64,000 bases of DNA from Prosopocoilus inquinatus (taxonomy: Eukaryota > Arthropoda > Insecta > Coleoptera > Lucanidae), in assembly GCA_036172665.1 (NCBI GenBank), contig CM069874.1, positions 51,504,707-51,568,706 on the forward strand. Direction: 5' to 3'. The first letter of the stretch is position 1, and each line of letters begins with the position of its first letter. This document shows positions 41,205 through 51,055 of the stretch, one piece after another. Below the pieces are notes generated by a model. The model was not told where the DNA came from. It made no database searches and was given only the letters and a program-made list of their open reading frames with translations. The position numbers and the translations under genes were made by a program.

Positions 41205-41742
41205 CAGCTCCCACTTCATGCAAGTGGGATGCCAATTAGATTATGGGCTGAAGTTATTAATGCCGCAGTATATGTCTTTAATAGAACGGGTACAAGCACT
41301 ATTGAAGGAGTAACATCACATAAGTTATGGATAGGAAAGGACAGCGATATTACACGATTTAGGATTTTTGGTAAGCAAGCTTTTATTCATATTTCAAAAG
41401 CGGCAGAAACGGGATCCTAAGGCCGAGAAAGGTTTCTTCGTAGGTTACGACATTGAAACTAAGGGATACCGCATTTGGTTTCCTGATAGAAATACAATTA
41501 AAACACATAGGGATGTTATCTTCACTAATAAGTTGTGCAAAAATTGTCAGCCAGAAAATAAAAATGATGATGATAAACAAAATACAATTTTTGATTTATT
41601 CAAGAGTAATAATCAAGATCAGGAAGAAAACCGTGAAATAAACAAGCGAGAAGATCCGCACATATCGTTAGACGAAGAAATTGAAATAAACGAGGGAGAA
41701 GATTCAAGCATATTATTAGACGAAGAAAATAAAGAGCAATAA
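41205..41742 (+). pseudogene. Copia-2 integrase C-terminal region
   Basis: The same frame as gag-integrase runs after the TGA to a stop at 41418-41420. A frameshift near 41395 moves the reading to another frame that contains Gly-Phe-Phe-Val-Gly-Tyr, a typical copia integrase C-terminal motif, then an acidic linker with two similar blocks (Asp-Glu-Glu repeats). This ends at a TAA at 41740-41742, in phase with the RT that follows. Confidence 0.82.
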
Positions 41743-43355
41743 CATAAATGTAAAAAGCAACATGAAGAAATGAATCAGGTTCAACCTGAAATTCAAAACG
41801 AAAACCGGAACTTAAGAGACAGAACAAAGATTAAAAAATCAGAAAGATATGGTAATTGCTACATGAGTTCGACATTTGTAGCGAATCACTACGAACCAGT
41901 CTCATATCGGGATGCAATTAAATGTAAAAATTCTGTAAAATGGATGCAAGCCATGGCAGAAGAGATGGATTCGTTGAAATTGAATGAAACATGGATCTTG
42001 ACTGAGCCCCCCAAAAATCAAGAAGTAATTGATAACAAATGGACTTTTAAAGTTAAAAGAAATACAGATGGAAGCGTGAGTAGATTCAAAGCACGACTAG
42101 TTGCAAGAGGATTTCGACAACAACACGGAGTAGACTATAATGAAACTTTTAATCCTGTAGTTAGATGTGATTCAATAAGAATTATTTTGTCTGTAGCAGC
42201 TTACAGGGCTACGAAATTGAAGCAGTTCGATGTGAAAACTGCATTTTTATACAGCGAAATCGATGAAAATATTTATATGCAAAAACCTCAAGAGTTCGAG
42301 GACGGGACAATTTATGGTCTTACACGGGCATCAAGATTGTGGAACCAACATTGACTGGTGTTTTTAACAAATTTGGTTTAAAATCAACAGAAGCAGATCC
42401 CTGTGTTTTCGTCAACAGCGATGATAAGTCCTTGATTATATTAGCCATTCATGTTGATGATGGCCTGGTGGTATCTGAATCTCAGGAATTGATTGACATG
42501 GTACTGTCTGTATTAAAATCAGAATTCAACGTAACTACAGGTAACGTTAATCATTATCTTGGTTTGCAAATTGAACAGTTGCAAGATGGCTCTATATTTC
42601 TTCATCAAGAAGCATATCCACGAGCTGTGTTGGAACGGCACAATATGGAAAACGCCAATGCAGTTGCGATTCCTGCTGACCGGAACCATCAAATGTATTC
42701 TGCCATGCACACCAGTGGAGATGCAATAAATATAGTGAAGGAATTGGTAGTTTACTATACTTATCGATAGCAACGAGACCAGACATTACTTTTGCAGTAC
42801 ATAGTGCTAGTCAATATATTGAAAATGCAAAGAAGATACACTGAAATGCTGTATTCTCGAAATAATAATATTCAAGTGTCAGTTTTCAGCGATTCAGATT
42901 ACGTAGGTGATGTTGAAACCCGAAGATCAACCACAGGATTTGTTATAAAATTGGAAAGAGCTACCGTGGCATGGAATTCGCAAAAACAAAAAGTAGTTGC
43001 CCTATCAACAACCGAAGCAGAATATATGGCTTCATGTCAAGCTGTAAAAGAAATCATTTGGACGAAACCTTTACTCTGCAGTCTGATAAAATCGAAAGAT
43101 GTTTGCATTACTTTACATGTGGACAATCAAAGTGCGATACGCTTGATAAAAAGCCCAGAATTTCATAAGAGATCCAAACATATAGACGTAAAATATCATT
43201 TTGTCAGAGAAAAGTTTCACTCGGGAATTTTTAATTTGGAATATGTCAGTTCTCAAGATCAAGAAGCAGACATATTAACAAAAGCACTTGCCAGGAGCAA
43301 CTTTGAGAAACAACGAGAAATGTTAGGTGTTATCTCTGTTAAAAATCTGAAATAG
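41743..43355 (+). pseudogene. Copia-2 reverse transcriptase and RNase H
   Basis: RT begins in 41770-42354 (Trp-Met-Gln-Ala-Met, Lys-Ala-Arg-Leu-Val-Ala-Arg-Gly, Phe-Asp-Val-Lys-Thr-Ala-Phe-Leu). A deletion removes the segment before Ser-Arg-Leu-Trp-Asn. RT continues in another frame at 42339-42770 with the active site Val-Asp-Asp. RNase H follows at 42792-43355 (Ser-Asp-Ser-Asp-Tyr, Ser-Thr-Thr-Glu-Ala-Glu-Tyr, then Lys-His-Ile-Asp-Val), ending at the stop 43353-43355. Another deletion lies near 42835. Not functional. Confidence 0.9.
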
Positions 43356-43398
43356 TTTTCATGTTAAATTAAAAATATTTGCTAATTGAAGTGGGAGT

Positions 43399-43526
43399 GT
43401 TGAAGTAATCAATTATCAAATAGATTCATGTCTATGTTCAGAATTTACTTTGTAATTAAGTAACTAGGAAAATTTGTTTACTGTAGATGAGTCTTGTTTA
43501 ATAAACTAATGTCATTATCTTCATCA
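43399..43526 (+). repeat. Copia-2 polypurine-adjacent 3' LTR
   Basis: 128 bp after the purine run AAGTGGGAG (43389-43397). It matches 39134-39256 at all but about eight positions, lacks the 36-bp piece of the 5' copy, and ends TTCATCA at 43526. Gypsy-3 sequence follows directly. Confidence 0.85.
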
Positions 43527-44508
43527 CGTACAAATGTCAGATGCCATCATTGCGGGAAAATAGGTCACATGGAGAAAGTATGTTTTTGTAAAAAACGAGA
43601 CAGGGAGCAGAATGAAAATAAGAAGAGAGGAGGAGACAACAAAGAAAACAGGAAACAAAATTCTTATCATGGGACTGAAGAACCTGAAGATAAGTACGGA
43701 AGTTTTTTATTCAATGTTGATGAAGTACCAGCAACTCTTCCTTTAAAATAACTTGTACAAATAGATGGCCAAGAGATTACTATGGAGATTGACTCCGGCG
43801 CTGGGCGTTCTTTTGTAGGACGTCAAACATTCAATGAATTATGGCCTAATAGTAAAATACGGAATAAATCTAGAGTTGTGTTGCAGACATGGTCAAGGCA
43901 AAAATTAACCATTTTGAGAGAATGTTTGGTCAAGGTGGAATTGAAGGAGAAGCAAGCAATTCTGCCACTGCTTATAATGGAAGAGAAGAGAGGACCAAAT
44001 TTATTGGGCAGAAAGTGGTTTCAAGACTTAAATATTTTCATTCAAAAGTTAAAGAAAATTCGCTTCCGCCTCAAATACAAAAGTTTTCTGATGTTTTCTC
44101 TGAACAATTAGGAAAGTATTCAGGAGAACCAATCCACAAGAAAGCGTCGAACCAATATTCAGACGACATCGTCAAATTCCGTACGCTCCTCGAGATAGAG
44201 TCAAAGAAGCTTTAAACAAAATGGTTAGCGAAGGTGTGTTAGTACCAGTTAAACAAGAGGACTGGGCTACACCGGTAATAAGATCTAATGGTGAAATTAG
44301 GATATGTGGAGATTACAAAGGAACGGTAAACCCAGTTACGAAGATAGATTTATTCTCTACCTAGCATTTCTGAAGTATTATCAACCTTATCCGGAGGTAA
44401 AATTTTCACAAAATTAGATTTAGATCGAGCTTACACTCGGGCAAGGTGTGATGAAGAATCGTCAAGAATTCTTACATTAAATACAACAAAAGGATTATTT
44501 AGAATAAT
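43527..44508 (+). pseudogene. Gypsy-3 part A: gag zinc knuckle, protease, start of RT
   Basis: A CCHC knuckle (Cys-His-His-Cys...His...Cys) at about 43533-43575 is followed by a basic linker, a stop at 43749-43751 and the protease motif Ile-Asp-Ser-Gly-Ala-Gly near 43785. Then come broken-frame RT segments: Trp-Ala-Thr-Pro-Val-Ile (about 44262), Ile-Cys-Gly-Asp-Tyr-Lys and Leu-Asp-Leu-Asp-Arg-Ala-Tyr (about 44415). The sequence breaks off at 44508, just before the RT palm. The missing continuation is at 49045. Distinct from Gypsy-1 and Gypsy-2. Confidence 0.83.
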
Positions 44509-44509
44509 G

Positions 44510-44650
44510 AGAGTAAGATATTCGGAAGAAGAAATATCAAGTAGACCACGCGTCTGCTGGGATACATAAGTTTAGTTTGAAGCACGTTTTGAAGTAAACA
44601 ACAATCTTGTAAGAAAGTAATAAAGTTCTTGCACAAAAGTTAACACTATT
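44510..44650. repeat. LTR-like repeat L1, copy inside Gypsy-3
   Basis: Matches 39021-39090 from GTAAGATATTC to TTTAGTTTGAAG. It is followed by AATAAAG near 44619 and TTAACACTA, which look like the end of an LTR. It lies exactly between Gypsy-3 part A and the tandem array, so it probably marks the edge of what was inserted into Gypsy-3. Confidence 0.6.
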
Positions 44651-44654
44651 TCAA

Positions 44655-47325
44655 TACGTATCTATTATGTCTTCTTCTTCTTCTTTTATTGCTTTCTCCT
44701 TTTCTTTTGCTCTTCCTTTTCACTAATTTCTTCTTACCCTTCTGGTTTTCCCATTGTCCTTCTTTTTACTACTTCGCTGTCTCTTCTTTGTCTTATCTTG
44801 TTTCTCTGTTCCTTGTCCATTTTCCTTTTTTTCTGGCTCTAACCTCTTCGTATTCCTTCCTTCCGATCTTTCTTTTATTGAGAGGCCTTACGGTTGTTCG
44901 CCCATTGTGGGCGATCGTTTCTGCTTTGGATTGCGCCACGTTGGGTGCCAATTTAATTGCCGTGCAGACCGTGTAGACAACTTCACAGCAATATGCATCA
45001 AAAATTACTATCTTCTTCCTCTTCTTTTTCACCAATTTCTTCATCTTCTTCTGGCTTTTCCCAATCCTCTTCTTTCTACTATTTCAGTGTCTTTTCTTTG
45101 TCTTATCTTCTTTCCCTGTTCCTTGTCCATTTTCCTTTTTTTTTGGCTCTAACCTCTTCGTATTCCCTCTTTCCGATTTTGCTTTTATCGAGAGGCCTTA
45201 TGGTTGTTCACTAATTGTGGACGATTGTTTCCCCTTTAGGCTTGCTCCACGTTGGGTGCCAATTTAATTGCCGTGTAGACAACTTCACAGAAATATGCAT
45301 CAAAAATTGCTTTCTTCTTCCTCTTCCTTTTCGCTAATTTCTTCGTCTTCTTCTGGCTTTTCCCATTGCCCTTCTTTCTACTACTTCACTGTCTCGTCTC
45401 TTCTTTGTCTTATCTTGTTTCTCTGTTCCTTGTCCATTTTCTTTTTTTTGGCTCTAACCTCTTCATATTCCTCCTTTCCGATTTTTCTTTTATCGAGGGG
45501 CTCTATGGTTGTTCGCCAATTGTGGGCGATCGTTTCCCCGTTAGGCTTGCTCCACGTTGGGTGCCAATTTAATTGCCGTGTAGACCGTGTAGACAACTTC
45601 ACAGCAATATGCATCAAAAATTGCTTTCTTCTTCCTCTTCCTTTTCACTAATTTTTTTATCTTCTTCTGGCTTTTTACATTGCCCTTCTTTCTACTACTT
45701 CAGTGTCTTTTCTTTGTCTTATCTTCTTTCCCTGTTCATTGTCCATTTTCCTCTTTTTGGCTGTAACCTCTTCGTATTCCTTTTTTCCGATTTTTCTTTT
45801 ATCGAGAGACCTTATGGTTGTTCGCGAATTGTGGGCGATCGTTTCCCCTTTGGGCTTGCCCCACGTTGAGTGCCAATTTAATGGCTGTGTAGACCGCATA
45901 GACAACTTCACAGCAATATGCACCAAAATTGCTTTCTTCTTCCTCTTCCTTTTCACTAATTTCTTTATCTTCTTCTGGCTTTTCCCATTGCCCTTCTTTC
46001 TACTACTTCGCTGTCTCTTATTTTTCTTATCTTGTTTCTCTGTTACTTGTCCATTTTCCTTTTTTTTGGCTCTAACCTCTTCGTATTCCTTCCTTCCGAT
46101 TTTTCTTTTATTGAGAGGCCTTATGGTTGTTCGGCCATTGTGGGCGATCGTTTCCGCTTTAGGCTTGCCCCACGTTGGGAGCCAATTTAATTGCTGTGTA
46201 GACCGTGTAGACAAATTTACAGCAATATGCATCAAAAATTACTTTCTTCTTCCTCTTCCTTTTCACTAATTTCTTCGTCTTCTTCTGGCTTTTCCCATTG
46301 CCCTTCTTTCTACTACTTCACTGTCTCGTCTCTTCTTTGTCTTATCTTGTTTCTCTGTTACTTGTCCATTTTCCTTTTTTTTGGCTCTAACCTCTTCGTA
46401 TTCCTTCCTTCCGATTTTTCTTTTATTGAGAGGCCTTATGGTTGTTCGGCCATTGTGGGCGATCGTTTCCGCTTTAGGCTTGCCCCACGTTGGGTGCCAA
46501 TTTAATTATCGTGTAGACAGTGTAGACAACTTCACAGCAATATGCATCAAAAATTGCTTTCTTCTTCCTCTTCCTTTTCACTAATTTTTTTATCTTCTTC
46601 TGGCTTTTTACATTGCCCTTCTTTCTACTACTTCAGTGTCTTTTCTTTGTCTTATCTTCTTTCCCTGTTCATTGTCCATTTTCCTTTTTTTTTGGCTGTA
46701 ACCTCTTCGTATTCCTTTTTTCCGATTTTTCTTTTATCGAGAGGCCTTATGGTTGTTCGCGAATTGTGGGCGATCGTTTCCCCTTTGGGCTTGCCCCACG
46801 TTGAGTGCCAATTTAATTGCTGTGTAGACCGCATAGACAACATCACAGCAATATGCACCAAAATTGCTTTCTTCTTCCTCTTCCTTTTCACTAATTTCTT
46901 TATCTTCTTCTGGCTTTTCCCATTGCCCTTCTTTCTACTACTTCGCTGTCTCTTATTTTTCTTATCTTGTTTCTCTGTTACTTGTCCATTTTCCTTTTTT
47001 TTGGCTCTAACCTCTTCGTATTCCTTCCTTCCGATTTTTCTTTTATTGAGAGGCCTTATGGTTGTTCGGCCATTGTGGGCGATCGTTTCCGCTTTAGGCT
47101 TGCCCCACGTTGGGTGCCAATTTAATTACCGTGTAGACAGTGTAGACAACTTCACAGCAATATGCATCAAAAATTACTTTCTTCTTCCTCTTCTTTTTCA
47201 CCAATTTCTTCATCTTCTTCTGGCTTTTCCCATTGCCCTTCTTTCTACTACTTCAGTGTCTTTTCTTTGTCTTATCTTCTTTCCCTGTTCTTTGTCCGTT
47301 TTCCTTTGTTTTGCTCCAACTATTT
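44655..47325. repeat. Tandem array of about 8.6 units of about 310 bp
   Basis: A marker CACG in CCACGTTGGGTGCC recurs at 44937, 45248, 45553, 45862, 46171, 46496, 46797 and 47106, giving spacings of 301-325 bp. Units three apart (about 935 bp) are more alike than neighbours, for example 45618-46235 and 46551-47160, which shows a higher-order period. On the minus strand each unit reads GGCACCCAACGTGGGGC, one base off the tRNA-Lys primer-binding site, followed by a Lys/Arg/Glu-rich leader or gag-like reading frame. The long ORFs in the array on both strands are a result of low-complexity composition. No function is assigned. Confidence 0.92.
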
Positions 47326-47329
47326 AACT

Positions 47330-48206
47330 ATTTCCCATATTTTATAGATAGCAGTGAGCCTTATTTATGAAAATAATAGTAATGGTGATTACTATGATTC
47401 TATTAACAGAAAGTTATTTCTAATAAAAACAAAGAAAGAGTCTAAAGCAGACTCAATAACGACGAATAAACTTTCCAGAAGGAACAAAAGAACTGTTCAT
47501 ATTTTCTGTAAATTCCACGATCCAAAATCGGTGGGTATCCTGAGCCAAAAAGAGAAAAAGTGGGTTAAAGGATTACGAAAAAATGTGTATGTTGTTAAGA
47601 ATATTCAGTTGTTATGAAAAAAAATGTAAAGGTACGAAATTCGTATAGGTAAAATATACAAATATTTAATTTCATTTAATATCTCAAACGAGAAAATAAC
47701 TTTCTTCTTAAGTTTCGAGCATTTGATGAAATACGACATTTAGTTAATCTTTATGTTCCATTTAATGTTGAGCATATAAAAAGCTGACGTTGCAATTCTT
47801 AAGTAGAACTTCGACACGCTTAGAGAGAAAAAAAGCAACGTCAAACGGCATCACTGCGCTACCTAGCGAGTGTATATGGTAAAATGTGTCCCGGAGGAAG
47901 GCGGGCTGATGTAGCAAGGAAGTTGATAAAACAATTAACATTTAATGTCCGACGTGTTTTATATTTTTTAGATATACTGGTCGTTGTTGTAAAGTGAGCA
48001 CATAGCCAATACAAGACAGATATGTATACCGGTACTGCTTAATGCTTCTCGCATCTTCTCAAATCAGCATCAATTTAAAACTGCGAATTGTAATACTCCC
48101 TTTATTTTGAAATTTGTTTTAAAGCTTTTCTCTTTTAAAAGCTATTATTTTTTATTTTAAAGGTGGTGGATATTTTGCTTTATTTCATATATTTTGAATA
48201 GACAAA
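47330..48206. other. Unassigned stretch with one ORF (47354-47617, plus)
   Basis: An 87-codon plus-strand frame at 47354-47617 (Lys/Asn/Ser-rich, no signal peptide or membrane segment) has no family I recognise. It could be a retroelement fragment attached to the array or chance. Nothing else identifiable. Confidence 0.3.
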
Positions 48207-48207
48207 G

Positions 48208-48330
48208 GGCCGATTTCATAATAGGAATTTAAATTTAGAGTTACTTTAACCTAAAAAAATGCATTTGTTTCCCTATTCTTAAAGTGACTTTAAGTTAAAG
48301 CTTCCTTAATATCTGATTATGAAAACGGCC
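48208..48330. mobile_element. MITE-2
   Basis: 123 bp with terminal inverted repeats: GGCCGATTTCATAATAGGAAT at the left against the inverse of the right end (GGCCGTTTTCATAATCAGATA), and an inner TTTAAAGTCACTTTAA-like palindrome. No ORF. Target duplication unclear. Confidence 0.7.
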
Positions 48331-49040
48331 ATAAGATCGTAAGTGCTTGATAAGGTCAGTTGTAAAAGATTACAGATATTTCGATTCGATATTATTTGTC
48401 TTCTTCATCCTTTGGTTTATTTGATATTCCCAACCACTTGTAATTCCGAGAATAATATTTCCATTTTTTTGTCGTTCGTGATTAGTTTAAAATTACATCA
48501 TTATCAGCACTTTGCTGTCGAACGCGCCGAAGTAATATCAGTACAGGATACGAGTAATTTAAATATAATGTGTAACGACAAGGAGAAATACAAATCGTCT
48601 GATTGTTATTCAAAGCTACTTTTCAAATTCTAATTTATTCAACCTGTTATGATAAGTCTGCCATTAACATGCGTTATTATGTGCATTAACGACAGTTCCA
48701 GGTCATGTTTTGGTGCCTACTGCGTATAAAAGTTGTAAAATATTATCGGCCCCCGTAATCAAATACGTGTTCGGTTAATTTAATTAAAATAAAATTTACG
48801 TAAATGCAAATATGTCGCGCGTCAAGAATGGCAATTGCCTTGAAGGTTCGATTTTCAAAATGACTTTCAAGTTTAAAAAAATCAAGAATAATAAAGTTTG
48901 TATCATTTTATTTTTTGATTACTTATTTACAGTGTATCTGCTAATGATGATCGTCTGCCGATTATTTTAGTACCATTGATTTTATTTTTTTACATTCGAT
49001 CAAATCCAGTAGCGTGCTATAAAATCGTCGTTTGACAATA
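48331..49040. other. No recognised feature
   Basis: AT-rich. One 96-codon plus-strand frame (48343-48633) lacks any domain. This is the last part of the insert that separates the two halves of Gypsy-3. Confidence 0.4.
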
Positions 49041-49044
49041 TAAC

Positions 49045-51055
49045 GGAGACTAACCAATGAATGTGGTACTTGGAGACTTAAAGGACAAATATGTAGTGAA
49101 TTATGACATGATGATATCCAAGACTCTTAGTGATTGGAACGACATGCTGCAGAGATTGAAATTGGTTTTTGCGAAGTGAAAAACAGCAAATTTGACTTTG
49201 ACGCATTGCCAAATGTTATTTTGGGACATCCAAAATTGACAATCTTGGTTACATTCAGGCTGCGGTAAGTGAACGGCCGAAGTAGTCAGACCAAACCACG
49301 TGATCACTTTTCTCAATTGGTGATTAGTCGGAACGCTGACTTAACGATTTTGTGCAATTTGACCGTTCACTTAACGCGGCCTCAGACTCAATCACGCCAG
49401 GTAAGAAGAAAACGAGAGCCGCATCATCATAATTTCCGCCACCTACCGATGAACACGGAGTAAGAAGATTTTAGTGTTTGCTGGTCTACTTCCGAAGATT
49501 TATATGTAACTGCGCCGAAGAAGCAAGACCTTTAGGCGATTTGACAAGAATGAACATAAAATTCGAATGGAAGGAAGAACAACAACAAAATACCTTTGCA
49601 AGTTTAAAATCTGATTTAGAGCAAGAACAGTAACAGAGTTATATACAGACGCTTCATCAGTTGGGATAGCAGGAATGCTTCTACAGTCTGACATTGAGAA
49701 GAAAATGCAACTAGTGCACTGTGTATCAAAGAAGGCAATAGAATCAGAGGCAAAATATCACTCGAGCGGATTGGAGTTACTGGCAATAATTTGGAGTGTG
49801 GAAAGATTGAGATCCTATTTAATTGCTGTATACATTTCACGATCGGATTGCCGGATTGCTAAACTTTAGTTTATCTGCATCAGAAGATGTCGTTGAAACT
49901 AGAAATAGTGCGATGGTACAGTTTGCTTATGGAAAACGACTTTGAAATCAAACACCGACTTGGAACAAAAATGTTATACATAGATGCAATGAGTGGAGCG
50001 CCTGTTGAAGAAGCCACGTATACTATAGCCGAAATATGTGAAACCAGATTAGAAATATTTCTAACTCTGGAGATAGAAGACCAAGTGACACTAATGCAGA
50101 AATCAGATAAAAAATTGTTGGAATTAAACGATTAATTGCGAAGAAAGAAGTGACAGAAGAGTCAAACCGATGGTTACGAGCTTACAGACGGCAGATTGAT
50201 GCAGAAGGTTGTAGTAAATGGAGAAGAAATAAAAGTATTTGTAATACCTGACACAATGAGGAGAAGCATTGGAGTAAAATATCATGACATAGAAGGACAT
50301 TTCTCTATTGACAAAATGGTTTCAAGAATCTTAGAACACTTTTGGTTTTTAAAGGAGTGAGACGGTACTTAAGACGACATGTCTTCTTGAATTGAATGTT
50401 TTGTGACAAAAGTTCCGAGCGGTAAGCAAGCTGGTTATTTAAATCCAAAAGCACTACCAGAAAAACCAATTAGAAGAGCGACCAAGGCAACAGTTATCTG
50501 TTGATAATGACAGATACGTTGACAAAATTTGTAAAATTGAATCCTGTTCCAGATGTAAGAGCGGATTTTGGAAAATTTCATGTTAGATTATGGTAGTATA
50601 GTATAGTATCGATAACGGATAGAGGCACAGTTTTCACGTCAGGCTACTGCAGAAAAATGGGAATTTGTCACATTCTAAATTCAATAGAAAGAGCACCCGC
50701 TAATGGACAGTGTGAAAGAGTGAACCTAACTGTACATGGAAACAGAGTCAAGTTGGGATGAAAACACGAAGAAAATGGAATTTGATTTATGTAAATACTG
50801 CTGAAAATAAAAGCACAGGGAAAACGACTTACGAAGTATACTAAAAAGATTAGAAAGATACAGAAGGCTGCCAAAAGTGCAAGACGAGATTAGAGAACGA
50901 GTTATACAAGAACAAAACAAATACAAGGAAAGATACGATCAGAAAAGATACAGAGGTGTACGCTACGACGTAGGTGATATATAAGGACTCCACAACAAAC
51001 AGGAGAACCGACGAAAACAGTTGAAATATAAAAGATCTCTAGTTCAAAAATGCCT
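49045..51055 (+). pseudogene. Gypsy-3 part B: end of RT, RNase H and integrase
   Basis: The sequence resumes in the RT palm (Met-Asn-Val-Val-Leu-Gly-Asp-Leu, with a Tyr-Asp-Met-Met box replacing Tyr-x-Asp-Asp at about 49104) and the thumb. RNase H follows, with Tyr-Thr-Asp-Ala-Ser-Ser at about 49640 and Glu-Ala-Lys-Tyr-His-Ser near 49750. Integrase pieces: His-Asp...Gly-His (about 50285), Pro-Lys-Ala-Leu-Pro, Asp-Arg-Gly-Thr-Val-Phe (about 50618) and Ala-Asn-Gly-Gln-Cys-Glu-Arg (about 50698). There are many stops and shifts. The end abuts the inverted-repeat element at 51056, so the 3' LTR is not seen. Confidence 0.82.

Larger units (their letters stand above)
39134..43526 (+). mobile_element. 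Copia-2: Ty1/copia element with both LTRs
   Basis: 5' LTR 39134-39297, primer-binding site 39298-39311, gag-pol in broken frames, polypurine tract 43389-43397 and 3' LTR 43399-43526. Domain order is gag, zinc knuckle, protease, integrase, RT, RNase H, diagnostic of copia. The LTRs differ at about eight aligned positions plus one 36-bp indel, so the insertion is not recent. No matching target duplication is seen at the two flanks, which differ in sequence, so the locus has probably been rearranged since. Confidence 0.93.

Noticed and set aside
45675..46235. 186-codon minus-strand Lys/Arg-rich frame in the array
   Set aside because: It crosses unit boundaries and repeats the same leader-like segment. 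Treated as part of the satellite, although a single unit may descend from a retroelement leader or gag start.
46542..47327. 261-codon plus-strand open frame in the tandem array
   Set aside because: The frame is hydrophobic low-complexity sequence made by the pyrimidine-rich strand of the satellite; similar frames occur in several units and both strands. It follows the repeat, not a gene.
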